Assembly (NCBI RefSeq): GCF_003595175.1
Contig: NZ_CP032419.1
Location: 3,534,001 to 3,598,000 of the forward strand
Reading direction: 5' to 3'
DNA: 64,000 nt
Source: Pseudomonas cavernae
GTDB lineage: Bacteria; Pseudomonadota; Gammaproteobacteria; Pseudomonadales; Pseudomonadaceae
Position numbers and translations under genes: made by a program. Under the pieces are notes generated by a model. It was not told the DNA's origin and did not search any database. It was given only the letters and a program-made list of their open reading frames with translations. Within the stretch, counting starts at the first letter, position 1. The number at the start of each line of letters is the position of its first letter. Below are positions 1 to 7,743 of the stretch, one piece after another.

Positions 1-1
1 C

Positions 2-364
2 CGCAAGATCCTCCTGCTCGACAGCATCGGCGGCAGCGTTGCCGAAGCGGTGCGCATGGGCCGCGTGCTGCGTGAGTTCGGCTTCGACGCCCTAGTGCCG
101 CGGGATGGCATCTGCCAGGGCAGCTGCATCTACCTGCTCGCCGCCGGCAACCAGAAGCTCGTGCGCGGCCCCGTGGGCCTGCACCGTCCCTACTATCCCG
201 GCGGCGACTCGGCGCGCGATCTTTCGCCCAGCGCTGGCAATCCGCTCCACTATCTGCGCGACATGGGCGTGGCGCCGAGCCTCGCCCAGGACATGCAACA
301 GATCGCCCCACAGCGCATGCGCGAACTCTCTAAGGACGACCTGACGCGCTACCGCCTCAACTGA
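2..364 (+). CDS. ClpP-like periplasmic/cytoplasmic protein (COG3904-like), C-terminal part
   Basis: The reading frame is open from base 2, so the gene begins before the window and only about 120 C-terminal residues are seen. It shows DSIGGSVAEA followed by a helix, then a GxCxGSC segment (ICQGSC), IYLLAAG, and a GLHRPYY motif. This series resembles the ClpP/crotonase-like fold of COG3904 proteins, where SxGG lines the active-site cleft and a Ser or Cys region follows the oxyanion-like turn. The two cysteines of ICQGSC could form a disulfide, which would suit an exported protein. The true start and any signal peptide are outside the window, so location and activity are inferred only. Confidence 0.6.
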   Translation, partial: RKILLLDSIGGSVAEAVRMGRVLREFGFDALVPRDGICQGSCIYLLAAGNQKLVRGPVGLHRPYYPGGDSARDLSPSAGNPLHYLRDMGVAPSLAQDMQQIAPQRMRELSKDDLTRYRLN

Positions 365-656
365 GCGAGGCGCGGCGTTAGCTAGGCAGCCTGGACATCT
401 ATTGGTGGAAAACGCTGCGCGGTTTTCCACCCTACGAGGGTCTGAATTTCACGTAGTGTGGACAACGCTTTGCTTGTCCACCGCCGCGAAGGTTCAGGTA
501 GCACCGAACGCTCCAACGACGATTATCGCTGCGTTGACCTACGCGGCCCCACCCTTCCTACGCAGCAAAAGCCCCTCTCCCCCGCCCCTCTCCCGTAAAC
601 GGGCGAGGGGAGAAAAGCGAAGCGTCACGTCTCGACGCCGCTCCACTGTTTGTTCA
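365..656. repeat. intergenic spacer made of three small inverted-repeat units
   Basis: No gene is supported here. Three hairpin-forming units are visible: about 404-435 (GGTGGAAAA... TTTTCCACC), about 456-484 (GTGGACAACG... CTTGTCCAC), and about 571-615 (CCCCTCTCCC ... GGGCGAGGGG). The second unit with its right flank (about 50 bases) recurs at 2248-2300, and the third recurs at 2637-2690 and around 25013-25107. They lie between gene ends, as REP-like Pseudomonas repeats usually do. Confidence 0.7.
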
Positions 657-1325
657 TCAGAACCACTGATCGTTACGCTTGCGCCGCACCCGCAGCAGGG
701 CGGGCAAGATCAGTCCGGCGAACAGCCCGGCACCGGCGATGCTGCCGCCGTAGATCATGTAGCGCATCAGCACCTGCTTATTCTCATCGCCCAACTGCGC
801 CTGCACCTCGCGCAACTCGGCGCGGGCTTGGCTCAGTTCGCTGTCTAGCGCGGTGCGCGCCGCCTGCAATTCGTCAATCAGCACCTTGCGCGAATCCAGC
901 GTCTCCTGCATGCCCTGCACGCGGGTCTTCCAGGTGTCGTCGATGCCTTTCAGCTCGGCCTGGAGCTCGGCCACCTTCTGGTCCAACTGGGGCAGGCGCT
1001 CGGCTTGGCCGGGCACTTCCTGCAGATCGCGGCTGGCAATCCACACGGTGTCGCCATTTTCGCCGCGCACCTGGCTGTAATCCTCCTGGGTGCGCAACAA
1101 CTCGACCTTCTGCCCGGAGCTGAGCGTCCCGACAATGCGATAACCGTCGGTCGGGCCACTGCGCACATAGGTAGTCAGACTATCGCTCACCCAGCGCGCA
1201 TTGTTGGCGGTCTCCTCGGCCTGCGCCGGGGCACCGGCCGCGAGCAGGCCGCCTAGCAGGTAGGCAGCGATGGCGCGGATCTGGAGCGGGGAAACACAGG
1301 CGGGGAAATGACGGGATCGGGGCAT
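657..1325 (-). CDS. SH3-domain (TIGR04211-type) inner-membrane protein
   Basis: 222 residues. An N-terminal signal/membrane segment (AAYLLGGLLAAGAPAQA, cleavage after AQA plausible) is followed by a bacterial SH3 domain (WVSDSLTTYVRSGPTDGY...VWIASRDL), then a long coiled coil of about 90 residues, then a C-terminal transmembrane helix ending in a basic tail (RVRRKRN). This domain order is that of the TIGR04211 / YgiM family of envelope proteins, whose precise role is not settled. The ATG at 1325 was chosen because the signal sequence follows at once; the open frame extends upstream to 1718 but that part has no protein-like character. Transcribed alone, divergent from the thioesterase at 1693. 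Confidence 0.85.
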   Translation of the reverse strand: MPRSRHFPACVSPLQIRAIAAYLLGGLLAAGAPAQAEETANNARWVSDSLTTYVRSGPTDGYRIVGTLSSGQKVELLRTQEDYSQVRGENGDTVWIASRDLQEVPGQAERLPQLDQKVAELQAELKGIDDTWKTRVQGMQETLDSRKVLIDELQAARTALDSELSQARAELREVQAQLGDENKQVLMRYMIYGGSIAGAGLFAGLILPALLRVRRKRNDQWF

Positions 1326-1692
1326 GGGGCAATCTTCACATGACAATAGAACGAATCCCGGCGAACGGGCGCGATAGAAGCCGGCCAGGCGAATTGTTGG
1401 AGTGATGGAAGACGGGAGGGTTGTGGCCAGGTAGCGAATGGCCATGCAATCCACCCGGTGGACCGACAGCAGACAGACACCTGGCGTCTGGGTGGAGTTC
1501 ACCCGCGGCAATGCCAGTGGATAAGCGGTATGAAGTGGCCAATGGCTACACAGCCAGGCTGTGGACTGTCCATCAAAGCAGGCTCGAATCCACGTGCATG
1601 CCTGCCTAATATGTCGGGTGTTCAGCAGTTCTGGTTCAGCCTGAACAACGACAGGCTTGATTAATATTCTCCAAAATAAGCAAGGCAACGCC
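1326..1692. other. divergent intergenic region, no gene seen
   Basis: A 367-base gap between two divergent genes. I see no RNA gene or strong hairpin. A TAATAT hexamer near 1662 is a possible -10 box for the downstream thioesterase, in a locally AT-rich patch (about 1655-1685), but no convincing -35 partner is visible. Confidence 0.4.
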
Positions 1693-2193
1693 ATGAACGA
1701 CCTCCCCCTGCAAGACATCGCCGCGCCGGAAGGCGTCTGCTACGGCTGCGGCAGCCGCAATCCACACGGGCTGCACGTCAAGAGCTATTGGCATGAGGAT
1801 GGTGTGCATGTCATGGCCGAGCATGTGCCTGAGGCCAAATATTGCGGCTGGCCGGATCTAGTGTACGGAGGGCTGATCGCGATGCTGGTGGATTGCCATT
1901 CGAACTGGGCAGCGATGGCCTACCACTACCGTGCGGAACACCGCGAGGCGGGAAGCCTGCCGCGCATCGACTGCGTCACTGGCAACCTCGGCATCAAGTT
2001 CATCAAGCCGACCCCGATGGGTCTCCCGCTCACCTTGCGGGCGAAGGTAGAAGGTGATGTGGGGCGCAAGACTCGGGTGATCTGCGAGGTTTATGCCGAC
2101 GGCGTGCTCACCGCGGTGGGCGACTCCATTTTTGTTCGCGTGGATACCGAGCAATTGGCAGCCGCCGCCCATGGCCGCGAGGGTTCACGCTAA
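1693..2193 (+). CDS. PaaI-family hotdog-fold thioesterase
   Basis: 166 residues. The pattern CYGCGSRNPHGLHVKSYW near the N-terminus, followed by DLVYGGLIAMLVDCHSNWAA, is typical of hotdog acyl-CoA thioesterases of the PaaI/YbdB type, where the GG-containing central helix binds the CoA pantetheine and an Asp/Glu in that helix (here D in LVDCH) acts in hydrolysis. The CxxC pair near the start is common in this branch. Start chosen at the ATG at 1693, with AAGG about 8 bases upstream; an upstream in-frame ATG at 1657 adds a poor sequence. Substrate unknown. The gene stands alone, followed by repeat DNA. Confidence 0.85.
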   Translation: MNDLPLQDIAAPEGVCYGCGSRNPHGLHVKSYWHEDGVHVMAEHVPEAKYCGWPDLVYGGLIAMLVDCHSNWAAMAYHYRAEHREAGSLPRIDCVTGNLGIKFIKPTPMGLPLTLRAKVEGDVGRKTRVICEVYADGVLTAVGDSIFVRVDTEQLAAAAHGREGSR

Positions 2194-2692
2194 CTGCTTG
2201 CTTGCCTCGATCCATAGTTCGTTGAGCGAAGTCGCCTGACATGCATTGGTGGACAACGCTTTGCTTGTCCACCGTCATGAAGGTTCAGGCGACACCGAAC
2301 ACACCTTTCAGAAGGCCGAGCGGAATCGTTGCGTGAGAGCCGCGATGGACCAGAGATGGCCCTTCGCGGCGGGCCCTGGAGCAGGATTGAGTGAGGGGAG
2401 TCGAGCGCAGCGAGACCCGGATGGAGGGGCACAGACCTTTTGGTCCCTTTTGGGGCAATGCCAAAAGGAACTCGCCCAGCAGGGCGAAACCTGGGTTAAG
2501 GGTCGAGGGAAGGCCAAGCCCGAACGCCGGGGTCATGCACGATGGGTATCGCTGCGCTCGACCCATCCTACGGTTGCGACGGCAGAGCGTGGGAGCGATC
2601 GAACGATCGATCGCAGTGCTCAACCCACCCACGCAGGCAAAAGCCCCTCTCCCCCGGCCTCTCTCCCGTAAACGGGCGAGGGGAGAAAAGCC
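2194..2692. repeat. repeat-rich intergenic stretch (four dispersed repeat types)
   Basis: No gene is supported. In order: a GGTGGACAACG...TTGTCCACC hairpin at about 2248-2273 with a 50-base segment shared with 456-507; a 170-base block at about 2300-2490 containing CCTTTTGG...CCAAAAGG and reading in the same style as dispersed Pseudomonas repeats; a half-copy of the GATGGGTATCGC...CCCATCCTAC palindrome at 2541-2571 (full copies at 7019 and 25139); GATCGAACGATCGATC at about 2599; and a CCCCTCTCCC...GGGCGAGGGG hairpin at about 2637-2690 directly after the hrpA stop codon. Confidence 0.65.
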
Positions 2693-5600
2693 TCAGGCTT
2701 CGACCTGACTCCACTGCTTGGACAGGCGCTTATCCGACACCGCCATCTTGGTGCCCAGTTGCTGGGCGAACAGCGACACCCGGTACTCCTCCAGCATCCA
2801 GCGATACAGCACCAGTTCCGGGTCGCGTTTGCCTTCCTGGGCGTGTTTGGCGACGCGGGCTTTGTATTGCTCCCAGTAGCCGGCCAGTTCGCCGCTCCAC
2901 ACGCGGTCGCGCTGGAGTTGGGCGCCGATCTTGTCCAGACGCTGATCGATGGCCTTGAGGTAGCGCGGCACTTCCTTCAGCCATTCGCCGGGGGTTGCGC
3001 GGACGAAGCCGGGGTAGACCAGGTTGGCCAGTTGCTGCTTGATGTCGTTGAGCGCCATGGCCTGGGCCAGGTCGATCTTGCCTTTGAAGCGCTTTTGCAG
3101 GCCGTGCCAGAGCTTGAGGATCTCCAGCGTCAGGCGAGCCAGGCGTTCGGCGTGTTCGGTCCAGTTGCCACGCTTTTTCTCGGCCAGGGCGGCCAGGGTG
3201 GCGCCGTCGCGGGGAAGCAGGCTCTCGCCTTCGAGGATGCAGCTGTCCAGGCTGGCCAGGAGGATGTCCTCGACCAGCGCGTCGACGCGACCCAGTTCGC
3301 GATACAGCAGGCCGAGTTCGGTGAGGCCCGGCAGTTTGCCGCGCAGGAACTTGGCGGGTTCGGCCAGTTGCTGCAAGAGCAGGCGCTGCAGGGCGCGGCG
3401 GTGCTGGAATTCGGCTTCGGCCTGGGTCGGGAAGCGCTCTTCCTTGACCACCCCGCCCTCCTCCACTAGCGCCGGGAACACGGTCATGGAGAGGCCGGCG
3501 ATCTTCTGCTGGGTCTTTTCCGCGACCTGGGCGAAGGCCTTGGCTTCCACCGGTTTCTGCGCCTTGTCGCTCTGCGGGATGGCCAGCGCGGCCTGGCTGG
3601 CTTCGGCGAAGCGGGCGGTCAGCTCGGCCAGGTCGCGGCCTTCGCCGAGGAACTTGCCTTGGGCGTCGACCACTTCGAGGTTCATCTGCAGATGGTTTTC
3701 CAGCTGGGCTTCGGCTTCCTGCCAGGCCTCGTCGGACACCCGCGCGCCGGTCATGCGCAGCAGTTCGCGGCCGAGCGCCGTGGGCAGCGAGCCGTCGGCG
3801 AAGACGATCTTGCTCAGCGCGGCGCCGACGAAGTCCGGCACCGGCACGAAGTTCTTGCGCAGCGCCTTGGGCAGGTTGCGCACCAGGGCCACGCACTTGG
3901 CTTCCAGCAGCCCCGGCACCAGCCATTGCAGGCGCTCGGCCGGCAGTTGCGGCAGCAGCGGCGCCGGCACGCGCAGGGTCACGCCGTCGCGCGGGTGGTT
4001 GGGCTCGAAGTGGTAGCTCAGCGGCAGTTGCAGTTCGCCGAGGCGCAGGCTGTCCGGGTACTGCGCGGCGGTGACTTCCTTGGCCTCGCGGGCCAGTACG
4101 TCTTCCTCGCGCATGATCAGCAGCTGCGGGTTGCCGGCGCTCTCGCGCTTGTACCAGCTCTCGAAGCTGGCGGTCTGGTAGATGTCCGCCGGCAGGCGCG
4201 CGTCGTAGTAGGCGAACAGCGTTTCTTCATCGGCGAGGATGTCGCGGCGGCGCGCCTTGGCTTCCAGCTCGTCCATGCGTTCGAGCAGTAGGCGGTTGGC
4301 GGTCAGGCACTTGGCGCGGCTGTTGATTTCGCCACGCACCAGGCCCTCGCGGATAAACAGCTCGCGCGCCACGGTTGGGTCGATGGGACCGTAGTGCACC
4401 GGGCGGCGGCCGACCACGATCAGGCCGTACAGGGTGACTTGCTCGAAGGCCACCACTTGGCCGCGTTTCTTCTCCCAGTGCGGTTCGAGGTGGTTCTTCT
4501 TGACCAGATGCGGGGCCAGCGGTTCGATCCAGTCCGGCTCGATCTTCGCCACCATGCGCGCGAACAGCTTGGTGGTTTCCACCAGCTCGGCGGTCATCAG
4601 CCATTGCGGGCGCTTGCGGGCGATCACCGTCGAGGGGTGAATCCAGAAGCGCCGCTGCCGCGCGCCGAGGTAGTCACCGTCCTCGGTCTTCTGGCCGATC
4701 TGGCTGAGCAGGCCGGAGAGGATGGCCTTGTGCACCTTGGCGTAGTCGATGGAGCGTTGGGCCTGCTCATCCTTCGGTGGAAGAGCGCTGCGCGCATCTT
4801 CCACCCTACGCGGCGCCTCGGCGGGGCCGCTCTTCGTAGGATGGCGCTGAGCGGAGCGATGCCCATCACCCTGGGCGGCATGGGTATCGCTGCGCTCCCC
4901 CCCCCCTACGGCGCGTTCGTGGCCGACCGCGGTGGACAAGCCTGCGGCGTTGTCCACCCTACGGCCTGCGGGGCGTGAATCGGCCTTGTGGTTGCCTGAC
5001 AACTGCAGTTCGCGGGCGATCAGCACCAGCTGGCGGTGGGCGTCGCGCCATTCGCGCAGGCGCATGTAGTTGAGGAAGTTCTTCCGGCACCAGCTGCGCA
5101 GCGGGTTAGAGCCCAGCGCCTGGCGCTGTACCTCGAAACCGCGCCAGAGGTTGACCAGCGCGGCGAAGTCGGAATCCACGTCCTTCCACTGCGCGTGCGC
5201 CTGGTCGGCGGCCTGCTGGCGGTCCATCGGCCGTTCGCGCGGGTCCTGCACCGACAGGGCGCTGGCGACGATCAATATCTCCTCGAGGCTGCCCTGCTTG
5301 GCGGCTTCCAGCACCATGCGGCCGAGCCGCGGATCGATGGGCAGGCGCGCCAGCTGGCGGCCGACCGGGGTCAGCTGGCCCTCGCGGTTGACCGCCGAGA
5401 GTTCCTGCAACAGGGTGAAGCCGTCGCTGATCGCCTTGCCTTCCGGCGGTTCGATGAAGGGGAAGGCCTCGATCTCGCCGAGGCGCAGATGCAGCATCTG
5501 CAGGATCACCGCGGCGAGGTTGGTGCGCAGGATTTCCGGATCGGTGAACTCCGGGCGGCCGAGGAAATCTTCCTCGCTGTACAGGCGGATGCAGATGCCC

Positions 5601-6841
5601 GGCTCGACCCGCCCGCAACGGCCCTTGCGCTGGTTGGCGCTGGCCTGCGACACGGCCTCGATGGGCAGGCGCTGGACCTTGGCGCGGTAGCTGTAGCGGC
5701 TGATGCGCGCGGTGCCGCTGTCGATCACGTAGCGGATGCCCGGCACGGTCAGCGAGGTCTCGGCGACGTTGGTGGCGAGGACGATCTTGCGCCCCGGCAG
5801 AGGCGCGAAGATCTTCTGCTGCTCGGCCGGGGTCAGCCGCGCGTACAGCGGCAGCACTTCGGTGAAGCGCAGGTTGGCCTTGCGCAGCGCCTCGGCGGCC
5901 TCGCGGATCTCGCGCTCGCCGGGCAGGAACACCAGCACGTCGCCGGGGCGCTTGCCTTCGCTGCGCTCGTGCACGGTGATCTCGTCCAGCGCGGCGAGGA
6001 TGCCCTGGTCGATAGTGAGGTCGTCGAGCAGGCTTTCGCCCGCCTCGTCCACTTCGGCGGCCAGCGGCCGGTACCAGGTGTCGACCGGGTAGGTGCGGCC
6101 GGAGACCTCGACGATGGGCGCATCGTGGAAGTGCTTGCTGAAGCGCTCCAGGTCGATGGTCGCCGAGGTGATGATGACCTTGAGATCCGGGCGGCGCGGC
6201 AGCAGGGTCTTCAGGTAGCCGAGCAGGAAGTCGATGTTCAGCGAACGCTCGTGGGCCTCGTCGACGATGAGGGTGTCGTACTTCTCGAGGTAGCGGTCGT
6301 GCTGGGTTTCGGCCAGCAGGATGCCGTCGGTCATCAGCTTGATCAGCGTGCTGTCCTTGCTCTGGTCCTCGAAACGCACCTGGTAGCCGACCAGCTCGCC
6401 GAGCGGCGTGCCGATCTCCTCCGCCACCCGCGTGGCCACGCTGCGCGCCGCCAGCCGGCGGGGCTGGGTGTGGCCGATCAGGCCGTGCTGGCCGCGGCCG
6501 ATCTCCAGGCAGATCTTCGGCAGCTGGGTGGTCTTGCCCGAACCGGTTTCGCCGGCGATCACCAGCACCTGATGCTGCTGCAGCGCGGCCTTGATCTCGT
6601 CGCGCTTGGCGGCGATCGGCAGGGCGTCGTCGTAGCGCATGGCCGGCACGCTGTGCCGGCGCGCCTCGACCTTGGCGCAGGAGGCCTGGAAGCGCTCCAG
6701 CCACTGCGCCAGCTTGGCCTCGTCCGGCTGCGCCTGCTTGCGCAGCTCGTGGAGCTGGCGGCGCAGGCGATGGCGGTCGGCGAGCATGGCCTGGTCGAGG
6801 TTTTTCAGCAGGTGGTCAAGGGCGGGAATCGAATCGGTCAT
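2693..6841 (-). CDS. hrpA: ATP-dependent RNA helicase HrpA, with in-frame repeat-derived insertion
   Basis: 1382 residues, a DEAH-box (SF2) RNA helicase. Walker A GETGSGKT at residues 97-104, DEAH at 194-197, SAT motif III (TSATIDLERF), a QRKGRCGR-type motif VI, and the long HrpA-specific C-terminal half (DUF3418 region). HrpA helps rescue collided ribosomes and acts on mRNA. The protein is about 70-80 residues longer than the usual length near 1300. The excess lies at residues about 620-690 (bases 4772-4984), where Arg/Gly/Pro-rich sequence encoded by palindromic repeat DNA splits ELQLSGNHK from DEQAQRSIDYAKVHKAIL. The frame is kept across the insertion. Otherwise normal; the order hrpA, thioesterase, fadD1, fadD2 is as in P. 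aeruginosa. Confidence 0.95.
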   Translation of the reverse strand: MTDSIPALDHLLKNLDQAMLADRHRLRRQLHELRKQAQPDEAKLAQWLERFQASCAKVEARRHSVPAMRYDDALPIAAKRDEIKAALQQHQVLVIAGETGSGKTTQLPKICLEIGRGQHGLIGHTQPRRLAARSVATRVAEEIGTPLGELVGYQVRFEDQSKDSTLIKLMTDGILLAETQHDRYLEKYDTLIVDEAHERSLNIDFLLGYLKTLLPRRPDLKVIITSATIDLERFSKHFHDAPIVEVSGRTYPVDTWYRPLAAEVDEAGESLLDDLTIDQGILAALDEITVHERSEGKRPGDVLVFLPGEREIREAAEALRKANLRFTEVLPLYARLTPAEQQKIFAPLPGRKIVLATNVAETSLTVPGIRYVIDSGTARISRYSYRAKVQRLPIEAVSQASANQRKGRCGRVEPGICIRLYSEEDFLGRPEFTDPEILRTNLAAVILQMLHLRLGEIEAFPFIEPPEGKAISDGFTLLQELSAVNREGQLTPVGRQLARLPIDPRLGRMVLEAAKQGSLEEILIVASALSVQDPRERPMDRQQAADQAHAQWKDVDSDFAALVNLWRGFEVQRQALGSNPLRSWCRKNFLNYMRLREWRDAHRQLVLIARELQLSGNHKADSRPAGRRVDNAAGLSTAVGHERAVGGGERSDTHAAQGDGHRSAQRHPTKSGPAEAPRRVEDARSALPPKDEQAQRSIDYAKVHKAILSGLLSQIGQKTEDGDYLGARQRRFWIHPSTVIARKRPQWLMTAELVETTKLFARMVAKIEPDWIEPLAPHLVKKNHLEPHWEKKRGQVVAFEQVTLYGLIVVGRRPVHYGPIDPTVARELFIREGLVRGEINSRAKCLTANRLLLERMDELEAKARRRDILADEETLFAYYDARLPADIYQTASFESWYKRESAGNPQLLIMREEDVLAREAKEVTAAQYPDSLRLGELQLPLSYHFEPNHPRDGVTLRVPAPLLPQLPAERLQWLVPGLLEAKCVALVRNLPKALRKNFVPVPDFVGAALSKIVFADGSLPTALGRELLRMTGARVSDEAWQEAEAQLENHLQMNLEVVDAQGKFLGEGRDLAELTARFAEASQAALAIPQSDKAQKPVEAKAFAQVAEKTQQKIAGLSMTVFPALVEEGGVVKEERFPTQAEAEFQHRRALQRLLLQQLAEPAKFLRGKLPGLTELGLLYRELGRVDALVEDILLASLDSCILEGESLLPRDGATLAALAEKKRGNWTEHAERLARLTLEILKLWHGLQKRFKGKIDLAQAMALNDIKQQLANLVYPGFVRATPGEWLKEVPRYLKAIDQRLDKIGAQLQRDRVWSGELAGYWEQYKARVAKHAQEGKRDPELVLYRWMLEEYRVSLFAQQLGTKMAVSDKRLSKQWSQVEA
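4772..4984. repeat. repeat array inserted in frame inside hrpA
   Basis: About 213 bases (71 codons) made of units found elsewhere between genes: GGTGGAAGAGCG...TCTTCCACCCTACG at about 4777-4807, a GTAGGATGG...GATGCCCATC / GGGTATCGCTGCGC...CCCCTACG pair at about 4837-4910, and GGTGGACAAGC...TTGTCCACCCTACGG at about 4931-4963. Each unit is an inverted repeat. A run of ten C lies at 4897-4906. Boundaries are estimated from the point where HrpA-like sequence stops and resumes. Confidence 0.8.
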
Positions 6842-6913
6842 CGGACACAGGCGCGCGGTTTTTCAGAGGGTCGCGATTGTCGCAGATTTTGCCGGGGGCG
6901 CGGTCGCGTGGGC

Positions 6914-7004
6914 GTAGGTTGGTGCTGAGCACAGCGAAGCCCAACGCCACGGGACCCGACTCCACACGTTGGGCTTCGACGCTGCGCGCCTCAACCCGAC
7001 CTAC
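6914..7004. repeat. palindromic dispersed repeat (GTAGGTTGG type)
   Basis: Begins GTAGGTTGGTGCTGAGC and ends GCGCCTCAACCCGACCTAC, with an internal CCCAACG...CGTTGGG pair, so the unit folds as one long imperfect hairpin. Lies upstream of hrpA, before a second related unit at 7019. Confidence 0.75.
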
Positions 7005-7018
7005 GGCGGCTCAGGCTT

Positions 7019-7091
7019 GTAGGATGGGTTGAGCGCAGCGATACCCATCAATCCGGCAAGCGATGGGTATCGCAGGCTCAACCCATCCTAC
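7019..7091. repeat. palindromic dispersed repeat (GTAGGATGGG type)
   Basis: Inverted repeat with arms GTAGGATGGGTTGAGC and its complement at the right end, and inner arms GCGATACCCATC / GATGGGTATCGC. A near-identical unit lies at 25139-25216 and a half unit at 2541. It sits between the hrpA promoter region and the 3' end of the thioesterase gene. Confidence 0.85.
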
Positions 7092-7116
7092 GATTGCCTC
7101 CCACGGCTCGTCCCGT

Positions 7117-7584
7117 TCAGCTTTCCTGAATGGCGACGTAGCGCGCGTGGGCGGTGAGCACGTCCTGGCCGGCGCAGCTCAGGCGCACCGGCAGATTGAG
7201 GCGGGCGCGGCCGCGTTTGCGGAGTTGCTCGAGGAAGCCTGGCCAGTCCTCGGGCAACACGGCTTCGGCGGCGAACTCGGCGGCGGCCGGCGCGAGGTAG
7301 TCGCATTCGAAGTGCTGGATCACCAGCGCGGCGGCAATGCTCTCGCGCCGCATGGCGTCGAACAGCAGGGTCCAGCCGGCGGCGATGGCCAGGGTCGCCA
7401 GGCTGCCGCCGAACACCGTGTCGTGCGGATTACGGTTCGGCGCGTGCGGCGCGCTCAGGCGCAGGCGGCCGGGCGCGCTCGGCTCGACGCGCAGGGCCAT
7501 GGCCACGCTCAGGGGAATGTGCTCGTGCAGGTAGCGCGTCAGCGCTGCGGCGCGCGCGATGTCCACTTCGGTCAGGTCGGTCAT
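7117..7584 (-). CDS. YiiD C-terminal-type thioesterase
   Basis: 155 residues, single hotdog-like domain of the YiiD_C (PF09500) type. Characteristic segments are the N-terminal helix LTRYLHEHIPLS, the PHAPNRNPHDTVFGGSLATLAIAAGW stretch (split here as PNRNPHDTVFGGS and LATLAIAAGW), and the paired strand ALVIQHFECDYLAP. Proteins of this group are annotated as thioesterases, with few biochemical data. It lies just downstream of fadD1 on the same strand but behind a terminator-like hairpin at 7701-7728, so it is probably transcribed on its own. The neighbourhood of two acyl-CoA synthetases and phaJ1 fits a job on acyl thioesters. Confidence 0.8.
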   Translation of the reverse strand: MTDLTEVDIARAAALTRYLHEHIPLSVAMALRVEPSAPGRLRLSAPHAPNRNPHDTVFGGSLATLAIAAGWTLLFDAMRRESIAAALVIQHFECDYLAPAAAEFAAEAVLPEDWPGFLEQLRKRGRARLNLPVRLSCAGQDVLTAHARYVAIQES

Positions 7585-7700
7585 GGCGTTCGGGCATGGC
7601 TAGGGATGCCCTCTATGGTATGCCCCGCCATACCGGCGGTCGACCACGGCGCGCCGGCCAGTCTCAGCTGCGCGCCCTGCCTGCGCCGGACGCGGAAACG

Positions 7701-7728
7701 ACAAAGCCCCGCCGGAGCGGGGCTTTGT
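7701..7728 (-). terminator. hairpin after fadD1
   Basis: A perfect 12-base stem (ACAAAGCCCCGC and its complement) with a four-base loop, 16 bases after the fadD1 stop codon. The U tract is short, so it may act in both directions. Confidence 0.7.
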
Positions 7729-7743
7729 CGATCAAGCGAAGAC

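Noticed and set aside
571..636. CRISPR-like repeats (CCCCTCTCCC units)
   Set aside because: Units are single hairpins scattered at 571, 2637 and 25016, not regular direct repeats with spacers; no cas genes.
657..1718. 353-residue version of the SH3-domain protein
   Set aside because: The first 131 residues lack family likeness; the signal sequence follows the ATG at 1325.
5036..6928. 630-codon open frame on the plus strand
   Set aside because: It is antisense to the conserved helicase half of hrpA and has His/Asp/Gln-rich composition typical of GC-rich shadow frames.
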